Of a stretch of DNA of 64,000 bases, positions 11,390 to 21,723 are shown one piece after another. Position numbers and translations under genes: made by a program. The number at the start of each line of letters is the position of its first letter. The stretch's first letter is position 1. The DNA is taken from positions 336,886,341 to 336,950,340 of the forward strand of contig NC_053491.1 in assembly GCF_905171775.1 (NCBI RefSeq). Direction: 5' to 3'. Origin of the DNA: Rana temporaria. Taxonomy: Eukaryota > Chordata > Amphibia > Anura > Ranidae. The notes under the pieces were generated by a model. The model ran no database searches. It saw only the letters and a list, made by a program, of their open reading frames with translations, and was not told the DNA's origin.

Positions 11390-12460
11390 GCAAAAGTATG
11401 TCTCAGAGAGACATTAACAGCGCTATATGAATGCTATAATTCAACTGAACCATAAGTTCACAATCTGCTATGATCAGATGCAGTGGTCTCACAGGGACTC
11501 AACCATATGATCCACCCAAGAAACAAAAAAAAATAAAAATGCACTATCCGCAACAAGTCCCATGGGAGGAGAGTACCTGACGCTGTGCTGGGGCCAGGAG
11601 AGTGACAGATGATCCCTGATTAAGGCCTTGTACTCACGAGCAGACATGTCCGATGAAACCGGTCCGCGGACCGTTTTCATCGGACATGTCTGCCCGGGGA
11701 CTTCTGTTCGATGGCTGTACACACCATCGAACAGAAGTCCGCGCATAAACAATACGCGGGGCGTGTCCGCGGTGTCGCCGCGTCGATGACGCGGTGTCGC
11801 CGCGACAATGACGCGGCGACGTGGGCGGGCCTGCCTTTTAAATGCTTCCACGCATGCGTCGAAGTCATTCGACGCATGCGAGGGATGGCGGGCGGCCGGA
11901 CATGTACGGTAGGTCTGTACAGACGACCGTACATGTCCGGGCAGACAGGTTTCCAGCGGACTGTTTTAAAGCAAGTCCAGGAAACAGTTGTCCGCTGGAA
12001 ACCTGTCCGATCCGCCCGAAAATGGTCCGCTCGGGCCTACACACGGCCAAACATGTCTGCTGAAACTGGTCCGCTGACCAGTTTCAGCAGACATGTTTGG
12101 TCGTGAGTACGGGGCCTTAGAGGAGAGCTTAAGGCATCATACACCATTTAAATCTGGTGAGCAGAACACCTTAAGGGGGACAGCGTTTGAAGGAGTGTCT
12201 GGACTTACCAAGAATGACCAACATAACCACCCTAAATTAAGGAAGCACTTTGAACAAGAGACTTTATGATGTTTACATACTAATTTGGGACTTGTTGCGG
12301 ATAGTGCATTTTTATTTTATTTCGTTGCTTGGGTGGATCATAGGGTTGAGTCCCTGTGAGACCACTGCATCTGATCATAGCAGATTGTGAACTTAGGGTT
12401 CAGTTGAATTATAGCATTCATATAGCGCTGTTAATGTCTCTCTGAGACATACTTTTGCAA
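11390..12460. repeat. Large inverted duplication with arms of about 172 bp
   Basis: The left arm 11390-11561 and right arm 12287-12460 are near-identical inverted copies, for example GCAAAAGTATGTCTCAGAGA against TCTCTGAGACATACTTTTGC. They differ by a few substitutions and an indel in the A-rich part. The spacer of about 725 bp carries a Harbinger MITE (11624-12116) and about 170 bp of unassigned sequence. It may be the two ends of a larger foldback element. Confidence 0.85.
11624..12116. mobile_element. PIF/Harbinger-type MITE
   Basis: The ends are GGCCTTGTACTCACGAGCAG and TGAGTACGGGGCC, flanked by TAA on the left and TTA on the right, a degenerate TWA duplication. The interior consists of repeated GGACATGTC / CCGCTGG motifs in both orientations plus a GC-rich CGCGGTGTCGCCGCG section. 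No transposase. It sits in the spacer of the inverted duplication 11390-12460. Confidence 0.85.
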
Positions 12461-12501
12461 ATATATTTACATAAGTTTCCTACACATAATGATACATCTA
12501 A

Positions 12502-12922
12502 GGCCTCGTACACACGATAGGTTAAACAGAGGACAACGGTCTGATGGACCGTTTTCATCGGTCAAAACCGATCGTGTGTGGGCCCCATAGGTTATTTAAC
12601 CATCGGTTAAAAAAAAGCCAACTTGCTTTAAATTTAACCGATGGATTCCTAACCGATGGGAAAAAAACTATCGTTAGTAGGCACAACCATCGGTTAAAAA
12701 TCCACGCATGCTCAGAATCAAGTCGACGCATGCTTGGAAGCATTGAAATTCGTTTTTTTTTCAGCACGTCGTTGTGTTTTACGTCACCGCGTTCTGACAC
12801 GATCGTTTTTTTAACCGATGGTGTGTAGGCGCGACGGACCATCAGTCAGCTTCATCGGTTAACCGATGAAAACAGTCCATCGGTCCGCTCTCATCGGATG
12901 GACTGATCGTGTGTACGCGGCA
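12502..12922. mobile_element. PIF/Harbinger-type MITE, decayed right end
   Basis: The left end GGCCTCGTACACACGATAGG and right end CGATCGTGTGTACGCGGC... resemble the element at 8262-8679, as do the internal ACGCATGCTTGGAAGCATTG and ACGTCACCGCGTTCTGAC blocks. The right terminus reads GGCATCA instead of GGCC plus TWA, so the duplication is not recoverable. Confidence 0.8.
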
Positions 12923-14223
12923 TCAGACATAAAGCTTTGTGGAAGACATCTTACCAATACACTGTCATTAATACGAAAGCCAATCCAAAAGTTAAGGATG
13001 AAAGTTTTTCAAGAAAAAGATTAAGGTCCAGTTAAGACTCAGCAGCGAGGATCCCCAACTCGGAAAGTATGTGATTAGCCATAGGAAGGATAATCGGGGC
13101 AAGTGTTGGCAAGAAATTATATGTGATTAAGGGATAATCATAATATGCTTATGACAATAAATGAGACTTCTAGATAATTACCTCTACAATATATAGACTT
13201 GCGGCATGAACGTGAAATGTCTAGAGACAAGGGCAATTTGCTGGTGTTTTAAGAAATATATAAATATAAAGAGCATCTATACCTGTTTTTCCTCTTTAGA
13301 ACGTTTACCACGGCAACCAGAACCCAAGTAGCAAAACAGTCTCACAGGAGAGCTGCAGAGTTAATATACGTACCTGTGTTTGTGTTGCACAGCGCACTCC
13401 CAGTACAGAGCTTTCACCGAGAGCCCTGGGTCTCATACTAAGGATCGGGAACTGGGAGTCCCAGCTCCTGATCACCTAATTGCTTTGATGACCTCTATTT
13501 GAGTGAGTGAGAAACTTATATAGCGCAACACATGCGAACTGAATCGCCTTTGGGCGCTTTGCCTATAACAGTGATCAGTCACTGTACAGCCCACCTCTAT
13601 GTGTGTTTTCTCCTCTTGAATGGAGAAATGGGTACATTGTATCTTTTTTCTCCTTGCTAGAGGAAGTGTTACTAAACCCAGGACCCTGCATTCACTGTAT
13701 CCGGCCTCCCACAGTACACAGAACATGGAAACGCAATTATTTTAGTAAATATAAACTGCTAGTTGCCGGGCTCCTGACTCACTGTCTGGACAGTGCTGAT
13801 TGGCCCTGCCTTAATCACATGCACTCTCCCAGGAAAAAATTATATCTATCAATACACACCTAATTGAGCATGTGCAAAGGCTCTTTTCCAAACTTGTCTA
13901 TGGGAACAGTGCAAGGATGGGAGGATCTGTGCATACAGGATCAAGTAGCCTTTTTACACAATGCAGAGGATTATCCCCTTAGGTTACACAATGAGTATAA
14001 TAAGCATGCTTTACTGCATATACAGACTGATTTTACTTTTGTGGGTTTAGTAACACTTTAAACAGTGTATATATATATATAAAAAATAAATTAAAAAAAT
14101 AGCTAGATCAGCATTTGATCTAGGTCAGTGTCAGGGTCAAAGGTCAAGATACGAGTCAAGGGTCATGATGAAAGGTCAGGTAGGATAAAAAATAAGCACT
14201 GTTTATATTACTGTCAGTGTTAT
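12923..14223. other. Non-coding stretch, no gene seen
   Basis: There is no coherent coding frame. A short GAGTGAGTGAGAAACTTATA word near 13500 begins a segment that may be a repeat fragment. The AT run at about 14063-14090 is simple sequence. Confidence 0.4.
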
Positions 14224-14561
14224 GCTGGCCATACACTATGCGAAAAATAGCCCGAAATTCAGTCATTTCGACAGTTTGTTAGTTTTTCGACTAGTTAAAC
14301 GGCACAAAATCGATAATCGTTGTGACCTTTTTGAGCTGAAAAAATGAAGGACAAGTTTAGAAATGTTATGCCAAACAAAAGATAAATTAAAAGGTTAATG
14401 TTTTTCCCTTCCAAACTGTTTGCACTAGAAACAATTGGATTCATGTATGTCCACTGAACGATCTATCGGTCATTACATGATGGCACTATCGTTTGCTCTC
14501 ACAGCCGAATGTTCGTTTTTCTAAAATGGGTTCCGATGATATTTTGTATAGTGTATGGCTA
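14224..14561. mobile_element. MITE with GCTGGCCATACACTAT ends
   Basis: The ends GCTGGCCATACACTAT and ATAGTGTATGGCTAGT are inverted repeats, and the interior is a weak long hairpin with CGATAATCGTTG-like and GATCTATCGGTC blocks. The target duplication is not clear (flanks 'gttat' and 'gtcag'). It has no coding capacity. Confidence 0.6.
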
Positions 14562-16080
14562 GTGTCAGTGTGTTTTAGGTAAGAAAGAAACATCAAAATG
14601 CGCACAATTTTTTTTGGGCCCTACTACGAGTACAAACAACAAATATCATATACACATGGTAATGCTGCGATTTTCAGGAGCAGGGGGATTTATTTTGGGG
14701 TTTTCTGTGGCGGGAGGTTATGTTAGTAGCAAGAAATATACAGCTAAATTCAAACACTAGTTAAGGCCAATTTACATTTGATAATAAAAAAAAAAATAGA
14801 AAGCCCAATTTTTACCACCAAAAGAAAGCCCAATTTGTCCTGGAAAAAAACATAAGGTATATTTTACCTGTATACACTAAGTAGTTACGATGATATGTAC
14901 AATTTTACACATGTCAAAGTTGCAAAATTGTGTTCAGGCATTAGGATTTAGGTTACCATTTTCATGAAGGGCTTAATATGCACGGATAAATAAACCATGC
15001 TAACAATCAGTTTTTGCCATTCTCACAATTGGAGGCCTTAGGGTTACCATATGTGTAACCCTACCATGTGTTACAATCTGATGGTACAGTCTTTGCATAC
15101 TCAACTTTGTGAATGCCAAAGCTATGTAATATGAGAAAGCTAAATGTAATCAAATCAATCTGTATCCAATCAGGCAGGCCCTTGCACTACATACAGTACT
15201 TGTTGGTATATCTAATATAGATTGTACAATTAGACTGTAATGTGTGTGGTGAGCTCTAGACCTCAAAATTAAACAGGCTAATTACTACTGATGTTGTTAT
15301 ATACTGTTGTTATTTACCTGTATATACTGACTGTATATATTGTTTATGTAGGGACCCTGCCTTATGCTGTTGTGTCCCTAACTTAAGTGTGTTGCTGTTA
15401 GGCTGTAACCAACCTGAGCCATTTCCACTTATTTCTAGGCTCAGTGGGTTGAAGGTTCTGCATGTTGCTGTGAAGAAGGTTCCAGTAATCAGAATGGGAA
15501 GGACAATCATTGAGTTATGAAAATGTATCTGAACCAATCAATAATTGATGTCCATGTTTAGAGGTATGGTATTCGAAGATGATAAATATTTGGGGCACCT
15601 TTCTAGAGGGGACTCTGCCCCTTTGGCTTCTGCCTGAAGAGCATGTGTGTTAATATAGAGTAGAGATATGCTCGGGCATGTTCAGGATCCCACCTGCCTG
15701 ATCCTGCCAGGAAGCCGACACTGTAAATATCTCCCAAACATGCACCGTTTAAAGGGTATTTACTGTACATGCAGCCAATGACATCACTGGTGCATGCTCT
15801 CTAAAGGAACAGCCACCCATGCCATTCCTTCAGAGTCCTGTACCGTAAGCTCCCGCGTGCATGCGTGGGAGTGATGTCATCGCTGCCACAAAGTACCCCC
15901 AATTAGTGGGTCCTAACCTAGTAATAGAATGAAAGAACCTGTGTCTCAACCATGGGAGATAAACTCCTCTATATGGGAGAACTGAAGGGATTCCTCCTAT
16001 GCACTGGTGGCCACTAATAAGAGGTAACGAGGAGGGGGGGGGTGCTCCAGCCCAAGAAACCTGGTCAGGGTTTATATAAC
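14562..16080. other. Non-coding stretch, no gene seen
   Basis: No gene or complete transposon is seen. The words GAAAGCCCAATTT at 14800-14840 and TGCATGCGTGGG near 15858 are isolated. Confidence 0.4.
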
Positions 16081-16085
16081 ATACA

Positions 16086-16152
16086 CAAACATACTTGGGG
16101 GCACACCCTAAAAATGCAAAGCATTTTTAGGGTGTGCCCCCCAAGTATGTTT
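16086..16152. repeat. Near-perfect hairpin, about 31-bp arms, 3-nt loop
   Basis: The arm beginning AAACATACTTGGGGGCACAC is followed, after AAA between two GC dinucleotides, by its reverse complement ending CCCCCCAAGTATGTTT. One extra base in the right arm is the only break I see. Such a compact palindrome would form a very stable hairpin in single-stranded DNA or RNA. No target duplication is evident. Confidence 0.9.
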
Positions 16153-16487
16153 TTGTACACTGCAGGAATACGTTACCATAACCCCAGTATTCTCTTCTTC
16201 AGCAGGCGGTCCCTTTTCATATAAAAGTGGTCTCTGCGGTGGATACGCCACAAGATCACTTTTATCGGTGGTGGGAGAGGCCGACCTCCCGCCACTCGCC
16301 GGTGCCCTCCGCCGCTTACCGAAGCTGTCTGCAGTGGCGGAGGTGATCCGGTCCTGTCCCTGCCTGGGTATGGAGACGAGTGAGGGGAAGATGACCCCCA
16401 CCCGTCTCCATATCACAACAGGGCGAAAGTATTGCACTTTAGTCTAAATATAGGATCTGAAGTATTTTTGACCCCATATCTCATATT

Positions 16488-16935
16488 TAAGAGGACCTGT
16501 CATGATTTTTTGTATTACAAGGGATGTTTACATTCCTTGTAATAGGAATAAAAGTGACCCATATATTTTTTTTCCAAAAAACAGTGTCAAAATCAAAAAA
16601 AGTTAAATAAATAAGAAAAAAAAATTCAACGCGCCCCGTTCCGACGAGCTTGCGCACAGAAGTGAACACATACGTGAGCAGTGCCCACAAATGAAAATGG
16701 TGTTCAAACCACACATATGAGGTATAGCTGCCATCGTTAGAGCGAGAGCAATACTTATTGCCCTAGACCTCCTCTGTAACTCAAAACATGCAACCTGTAG
16801 AATTTTTTAAACGTTGCCTACGGAGATTTTGAAGGGTTAAAGTTTGTCGCCATTCCAAGAGCAGGCGCAGCTTTGAAGCGTGACACGTTGGATGTCAATT
16901 TACTCTGTGTAACATTATCTTTTCCAATATATAAA
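16488..16935. repeat. Interspersed repeat related to 60140-60365
   Basis: This segment has the order GAGGACCTGTCATG, ACAAGGGATGTTTACATTCC, an A/T-rich stretch, GTGTTCAAACCACACAT, CTAGACCTCCTCTGTAACTC, GTTTGTCGCCATTCCA and ATTGGGCTAACT. A diverged partial copy at 60140-60365 keeps the later blocks (GGCACTAGATCCC, AATTTGTCGCCATTACACGA, TATTTACTCAGTGCAACATC). It looks like an old high-copy repeat; the class is unknown. Confidence 0.65.
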
Positions 16936-17711
16936 AAATTGGGCTAACTAGACATGTGCAGGATGAAAACCCCGGTGATATCCTACCAGGCTGGGGTCAT
17001 ACGCTACGCGGAGCTCCACGTTCCTGATAGGGACCCCAGTGACTTACTGGGTTCCCAATTATTTTGAGGAGATCCCAGGCAGGATGCCGTTCGATGGGGG
17101 GTCAGCTTGAGGAGAACCCGGAGGCAGGTTGTCCAACAGGGCTTGAACGAACCATCGGGGATCTGGTGACTGGAATGTTGACAGGTACACTATTGCTGTC
17201 ATCCGGTGACCTATGCTTAATCTACTGGGAGGATTCGCTCAATCTCAATCTGTTCATTTAGCTCATTCAAGTAATTGGCCTGTGGCAGAGGCCCAGAGCC
17301 CGGTCTGTGGTAGAGGCCTGTTCCTCCCAGAAACCTAAAGTGACACTTCAGCTGCCAGGCTCGTGGCAGGAGTCTGTCCGGGGGCACTTCACACACTCTG
17401 GCTAGAGTGGCGACGAACTGCAATTGATACTACTGAGAGCAGGATAGCTCGGTTCATATCCAGGCCTGATACTGCAAAGTTCTCTCTCTTGCTTCATCAA
17501 CCTTTTCTCCCTATTTGATGTTGATGATGGCCGTGTTGGGCCTGGAAATAAAGCATTTGAAAACCTTTATTCATTGACTGGACATTCGCTCACTACTCTA
17601 CTCATCAAATACACCCCTGGACAACACTGAGGTAACTTAATACGCCAATCCCAACATCAATCAGCGGCTCCTTTTGGGGTAGCGCTATATCTGTATTATT
17701 GAATATTCAGT
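16936..17711. other. Unassigned non-coding stretch
   Basis: No coding frame or transposon end is recognised. A GGCCTGGAAATAAAGCATTT word at about 17540 resembles a polyadenylated repeat tail, but no further support was found. Confidence 0.35.
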
Positions 17712-18323
17712 TTAAAGTAAATTTGAAAGGCAGAAGGTTTTTTACCTTAATGCAGGGTTAGGCAACCTCGGCACTCCAGCTGTGGTGAAACTACAAATCC
17801 CATCATGCCTCTGCCTCTAGGAGTCATGCCTGTGATTGTCAGGGTCTTGCAATGTCTCATGGGACTTGTAGTTTCACCACAGCTGGAGGGCCAAGGTTGC
17901 ATACCCCTGCCTTAATGCAAACCTTCTGGTGAAACTCTCCCCCAACCCCCCTTATACTTACCTAAGCCCCATCTTGATTCAGCATTGTGCATGAGAGCAG
18001 TGGCTCTCCTGGGTTTCTGTTTCCTCATTGGCTCACGCAGCAGTGGAAGCTATTGGCTCCTGCTGCTGTCAATCACAACCAGTGAGCCAATGAGGAGAGA
18101 GCAGAGGAGCGGGGCCATGCTGTGCTCTGTGTGTGAATGGACAGTTTCTATTCACAGGAGCATAGCCCTGGAGCAAGCCTGGAGCCAGGACCGCCCGCAG
18201 GGGACCCAAAAAGAAGAGGATCTGGGCTGCTCTGTGCAAATCCATTGCACAGAGCAGGTAAGTATAACGTGTTTGTTATTTATTTTTTATTTTTTATTAT
18301 CTGAACCTTTAAAATCACTTTAA
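17712..18323. mobile_element. TTAA-flanked element hosting a hAT MITE
   Basis: TTAA lies at both ends (17712-17715, 18320-18323), with TTAAAGTAAATTTGAAAGG on the left and CCTTTAAAATCACTTTAA on the right as imperfect inverted repeats. The internal ATACTTACCT...AGGTAAGTATAAC pair is shared with the elements at 10930-11270 and 41602-42120. A 157-bp hAT MITE is inserted near its left end. Confidence 0.75.
17753..17909. mobile_element. hAT-type MITE with perfect 8-bp duplication
   Basis: The 157-bp element starts CAGGGTTAGGCAACC and ends GGTTGCATACCCCTG. A long inner inverted repeat contains CCAGCTGTGGTGAAACTAC and its complement. It is flanked by CCTTAATG at 17745-17752 and 17910-17917. It lies within the TTAA element 17712-18323, so it inserted later. 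Confidence 0.95.
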
Positions 18324-18763
18324 CCCTGTCCACCCTACAGAAGCATAATACAGCAGTAATAAAGGTGGAAATTCCACAGCAGTTAACAGCTACAGTCCAG
18401 GTTACTATAAGTTTAATGTTTGCAGTTGTTCGTTATAACTGAGACTGAGGTCCGCCAGCCCCCTTATTAGCTTTTTTCTCTGTACTCTCTTCTGTTCAAT
18501 GACATCCTTCCTGAGGATTGAGGACCAGAACTAGTTGGCATACTCAAACTGGATGGCATAACCCTCCTGTTGCCTGCTCCACTGAATGTCAATGTGATGA
18601 TGAGCAATTACAGACTGAATACTCTTTGGAAACCAATAACAAGAGTGTCAATCTCCTTTGTCCCCAGCTACGCTCAGTGGTTCCTCCCACCAACCCCTAC
18701 ATGACTCTTGTTGGGTCTTGTGGGGCCACAGGAGATTGACACTTTCAAGACCATTTCTGAAGA
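18324..18763. other. Unassigned non-coding stretch
   Basis: No gene is seen. A pair of inverted words around GTGTCAATCTCCTTTGTC and CAGGAGATTGACAC (about 18646-18742) suggests a decayed foldback element. Confidence 0.35.
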
Positions 18764-19171
18764 GACTTTAGCAGGGCTGTGGAGTCGGTAGATAAATGTT
18801 CCGACTCCGACTCCGACTCCTCAGTTTTATGTACTTCCGACTCCGACTCCGACTCCCCGACTCCGACTCCTCTGTATTAATATGCGAATGTATTTTAAAA
18901 GAAAAGAAACGCAACCTACCACAGGACTACTGGCTGGGAAGCCAACAGTCTACTGTATTGCACAGTTTAAGCAAAAGACAAACACAATGAAAACAATCAA
19001 GTGGCTGGATAGTAGCAGCAGGCATAAACATCAGGAACAGGATCTTTACCAGTTCAAAAATACAAACCACATTATTTGGTTGTTTTAGAACAAAAACAAA
19101 GCTTATCTATAATGAACCAAAAACAAAATCTGTAAAACCTAGAAATGGTTTATATTAATCTTGAAATGTAG

Positions 19172-19359
19172 TTATAGGCTTAGCAAATGTAAATCAATCC
19201 AATGTAGAGTTCTAAGGAAGAGAATTGCCTCTGCCAGATCCTCTTTCATAGAGGCTCTTAAGTCAGACTTTATTATTTTTAGGGCTGAAAATAATCTTTC
19301 GACACTGACTTGTGTGGGTGGCATTGCAGTAACTATTCTGGCCACATCACTAACGATCT
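19172..19359 (-). pseudogene. hAT transposase, C-terminal dimerisation domain (distal piece)
   Basis: Read on the minus strand from the Gypsy-A junction, this encodes about 60 residues ending at a TAA at 19174-19172. It contains the hAT C-terminal dimerisation signature, including VSVERLFSALKIIKSDLRA followed by an acidic-leucine stretch DLAEAILFL. In hAT enzymes this region multimerises the transposase and completes the catalytic fold. The upstream coding sequence continues, in the same frame, on the far side of the retroelement nest at 34046. The gene is truncated: the N-terminal zinc finger and most of the DDE core are missing from this copy. Confidence 0.85.
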
Positions 19360-20266
19360 TGTTATGACCCTGAAAATGATAAGACTCTACTTAATGTTTA
19401 GACCGCAGGTGTAGAGGCTTATCAGAAATCAACCACCAGTTCACTCTCACTGAACAATAAGAGTTTGGGGTATTATCATCATATCCTCTAATGAAGGTAA
19501 CACATAAAAGTAGTAGCTTAATTCCTCTTAAGCTTAATTGATAGACACAATCCAGATACTATAAGCGTAAATCTAATTTAGGTATTTGCATCAAATAAAG
19601 GTAGTAGAAATTACTGGTATTGTAGTATCTCACCACACACATATGAATAGTATGAAGTACTCTGCTGTATCTGGTGCTAGTATATAGTAATAAGTATAGA
19701 GTCTAGGATATAGTTCAGGCATATACTAGCAATCACTATTAGCAACAAGCTGGTATTACATATACTTGCGGTTTAGGAGGTGGTCTGTACCAGGAAAGTC
19801 CGCACAGGTGTTGATGGTACCTTATACAGCAGTAATGTGGTTTAGATATACTTGCAGTTTAGGAGGTGGTCTGTACCAGGAAAGTCCGCACAGGTGGTGG
19901 TGGTATCTAGCCTGTAGTGAGCAATGGTGGTGAATCTCCAGCAGAAGGTAGTGATGTCTTGGGTCTCTGAACAGGTGCGCTGTGAAGAGAGGTGCTACAG
20001 GGACTCTGTAGCTCGTTCTGGGTTCCCAGGTGGCGGCAGGGTCCAACAGGAATATCCGAACACCCTGCCGCCATTCCCGGGAGTTTAAATAGCCCGGGCA
20101 GTGGCTGAGCTGAGCGCCGCACGTTGGAACGCACTTCCGCGTTCCAACGTGGAGCGCAGACGTCCGCGCACCGGAAGTGACGCGGACGTGTATCTGAATG
20201 GAGCGCAACTGTCATAAGTGACAAGTCTGCGCTCCATGTGGAAGGAGTAACGCTGACGGCGTTACA
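19360..20266 (-). repeat. Gypsy-A 3' LTR, complete
   Basis: The LTR begins TGTAACGCC and ends CATAACA on the minus strand. The GC-rich U3 (20266-20062) has a TATA-like TATTTAAA at 20091-20084. The inferred transcript start at 20061 comes from self-priming complementarity. It contains a direct duplication of about 52 bp (19760-19812 and 19848-19899, word GGTTTAGGAGGTGGTCTGTA). U3 also holds two CpG-rich hairpins, CGTTGGAACG...CGTTCCAACG and GTCCGCG...CGCGGAC. Confidence 0.95.
20051..20092 (-). promoter_or_regulatory. Gypsy-A TATA box and inferred start / self-primer motif
   Basis: On the minus strand a TATTTAAA box (20091-20084) lies about 25-30 bp upstream of GTTCGGATATT (20061-20051). That 11-mer is the exact reverse complement of the primer-binding site at 25036-25046. 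In Tf1-type elements the first 11 nt of the RNA prime its own reverse transcription. The spacing to the TATA box supports 20061 as the start site. This is inference; no transcript data are available. Confidence 0.75.
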
Positions 20267-20281
20267 TACCCCCCTCCTCAA
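20267..20281 (-). promoter_or_regulatory. Gypsy-A polypurine tract
   Basis: Directly upstream of the 3' LTR on the minus strand is the purine run GAGGAGGGGGG followed by TA and the LTR start TGTAACG. It is the expected primer for plus-strand DNA synthesis. The pol reading frame passes through it. Confidence 0.85.
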
Positions 20282-21197
20282 GGGGGCACCTCCGGAGCGC
20301 CCAGTGAGACATGGTTTATCAGGATATTTATGATGAAACTGCTTAATGAGCCGAGGAGCATGAATATTTGAAGAACATTCCCAGGAATCATCTGTGGGAG
20401 AATAGCCTTTCCAACGAATCAAATATTGAATAGAGGATCCTCTTTTCCTAGAATCAAGAATCTTCTCTACCTGATATTCAGTTTCACCAAAAACTTGAAT
20501 TGGAGGAGGAGGTTGTGGATCTCTATTTGGAAAGGGGTTAGATTTATAAGGCTTGATTAGTGAAACATGGAAAGATGGATGAATCTTCCAATCTGGAGGT
20601 AGAAGTAATCTAACAGCATTTTTATTTATTACATGAGAAATTGGGAAAGGTCCTGTATATTGACGACCAAGTTTCTTTGAAGGAATATTAAGTCGCAAAT
20701 TCCGAGTGGATAACCATACCAAATCTCCAATCTTGTATGGAGGTGATATTGTTCTATGAGAGTCGTAATATTTCTTTTGTCTAATTTGAGCAGTCTTTAG
20801 ATTAGAACGAAGAGTGTTTAGAGTGTTTTTTATGGTTGATAAGAAATTCTCAACAGCCGGAACATTACTTGGAGAAAAAGTAGAAGGTAAACTATTAGGA
20901 TGAAACCCATAATTTGCGTAAAAGGGTGAAAACTGAGAAGATGAATTGGAAGCATTGTTATATGCAAACTCTGCATGTGGAAGTAAGTCAACCCAGTCAT
21001 CTTGAAGATGGGTGCAATAACAGCGCAAATATTGCTCAAGAGTTTGATTAACACGTTCCGTTTGCCCATTTGTTTGGGGATGATAAGCAGTAGATCTACG
21101 ATGATCTATTTGTAAGGTTTGGCAAAGGGCTCTCCAAAACTTGGAAATAAACTGTGACCCACGATCCGAAATGATTTGGGATGGAAGGCCATGCAAT

Positions 21198-21723
21198 TTA
21201 AAGCGGGGGTTCACCCTTAGAGGGCACTTTTCCCCCTTCGCTTCCTGCTCGTTATTACTAGGGGAATCGGCAATTTATTTTAAAATAGGTGCAGTACTTA
21301 CCCGTTTACGAGACGCATCCTCTCCGTCGCTTCCGGGTATGGGCTTCGGGAATGGGCGGTCCTTCTTGATTGACAGGTTTCCGAGAGGCTTCCGACGGTC
21401 GCATCCATCGCGTCACGATTTTCCGAAAGAAGCCGAACGTCGGTGCGCAGGCGCAGTATAGAGCCGCACCGACGTTCGGCTTCTTTCGGCTACGGGTGAC
21501 GCGATGGATGCGACCGTCGGAAGCCTCTCGGAAGAATGTCAATCAAGAAGGAACGCCCGCTCCCGAAGACCCATACCCGGAAGCGACGGAAGAAGATACA
21601 GCTCGAAAACGGGTAAGTACTGCACCTATTTTAATATAAATAGCCGATTCCCCTAGACCGAACGAGCAGGAAGCTAAGGGGAGATTTTTTTTTTTTTTTT
21701 AAATGGGTGAACTCCCGCTTTAA
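21198..21723. mobile_element. TTAA-flanked MITE inserted in Gypsy-A integrase
   Basis: The ends AAAGCGGGGGTTCACCC and GGGTGAACTCCCGCTTT carry TTAA duplications (21198-21201, 21720-21723). The total of 526 bp equals the element at 4272-4797, and the internal inverted repeat around CGTCACGATTTTCCGAAAG is shared. The net inserted length is 522 bp (a multiple of three), so the pol frames on the two sides remain in register. In-frame stops inside the insert nonetheless end the upstream protein 15 codons after the junction. Confidence 0.95.

Larger units (their letters stand above)
19907..21214 (-). pseudogene. pol: Gypsy-A pol, C-terminal part: integrase end, chromodomain, LTR-encoded tail
   Basis: This is the downstream part of the broken pol frame. 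It opens with the last catalytic part of integrase: DRGSQFISKFW holds the second conserved Asp, and HPQTNGQTERVNQ holds the Glu of the DDE triad. A GPY/F-like region (IGDLVWLSTRNL) follows. Near residues 245-300 lies a chromodomain with EYQVEKILDSR, IRWKGYSPTDDSWE and the closing aromatic residues; in chromoviruses it guides integration through chromatin marks. The frame has no stop at the polypurine tract and runs about 360 nt into the LTR, stopping at 19907. Whether that tail of about 120 residues is translated is unknown. It is separated from the upstream part by the TTAA insertion, so this is a disrupted gene. Confidence 0.93.

Noticed and set aside
11711..12106. 131-codon frame
   Set aside because: It lies wholly inside a Harbinger MITE made of inverted GGACATGTC-type repeats.
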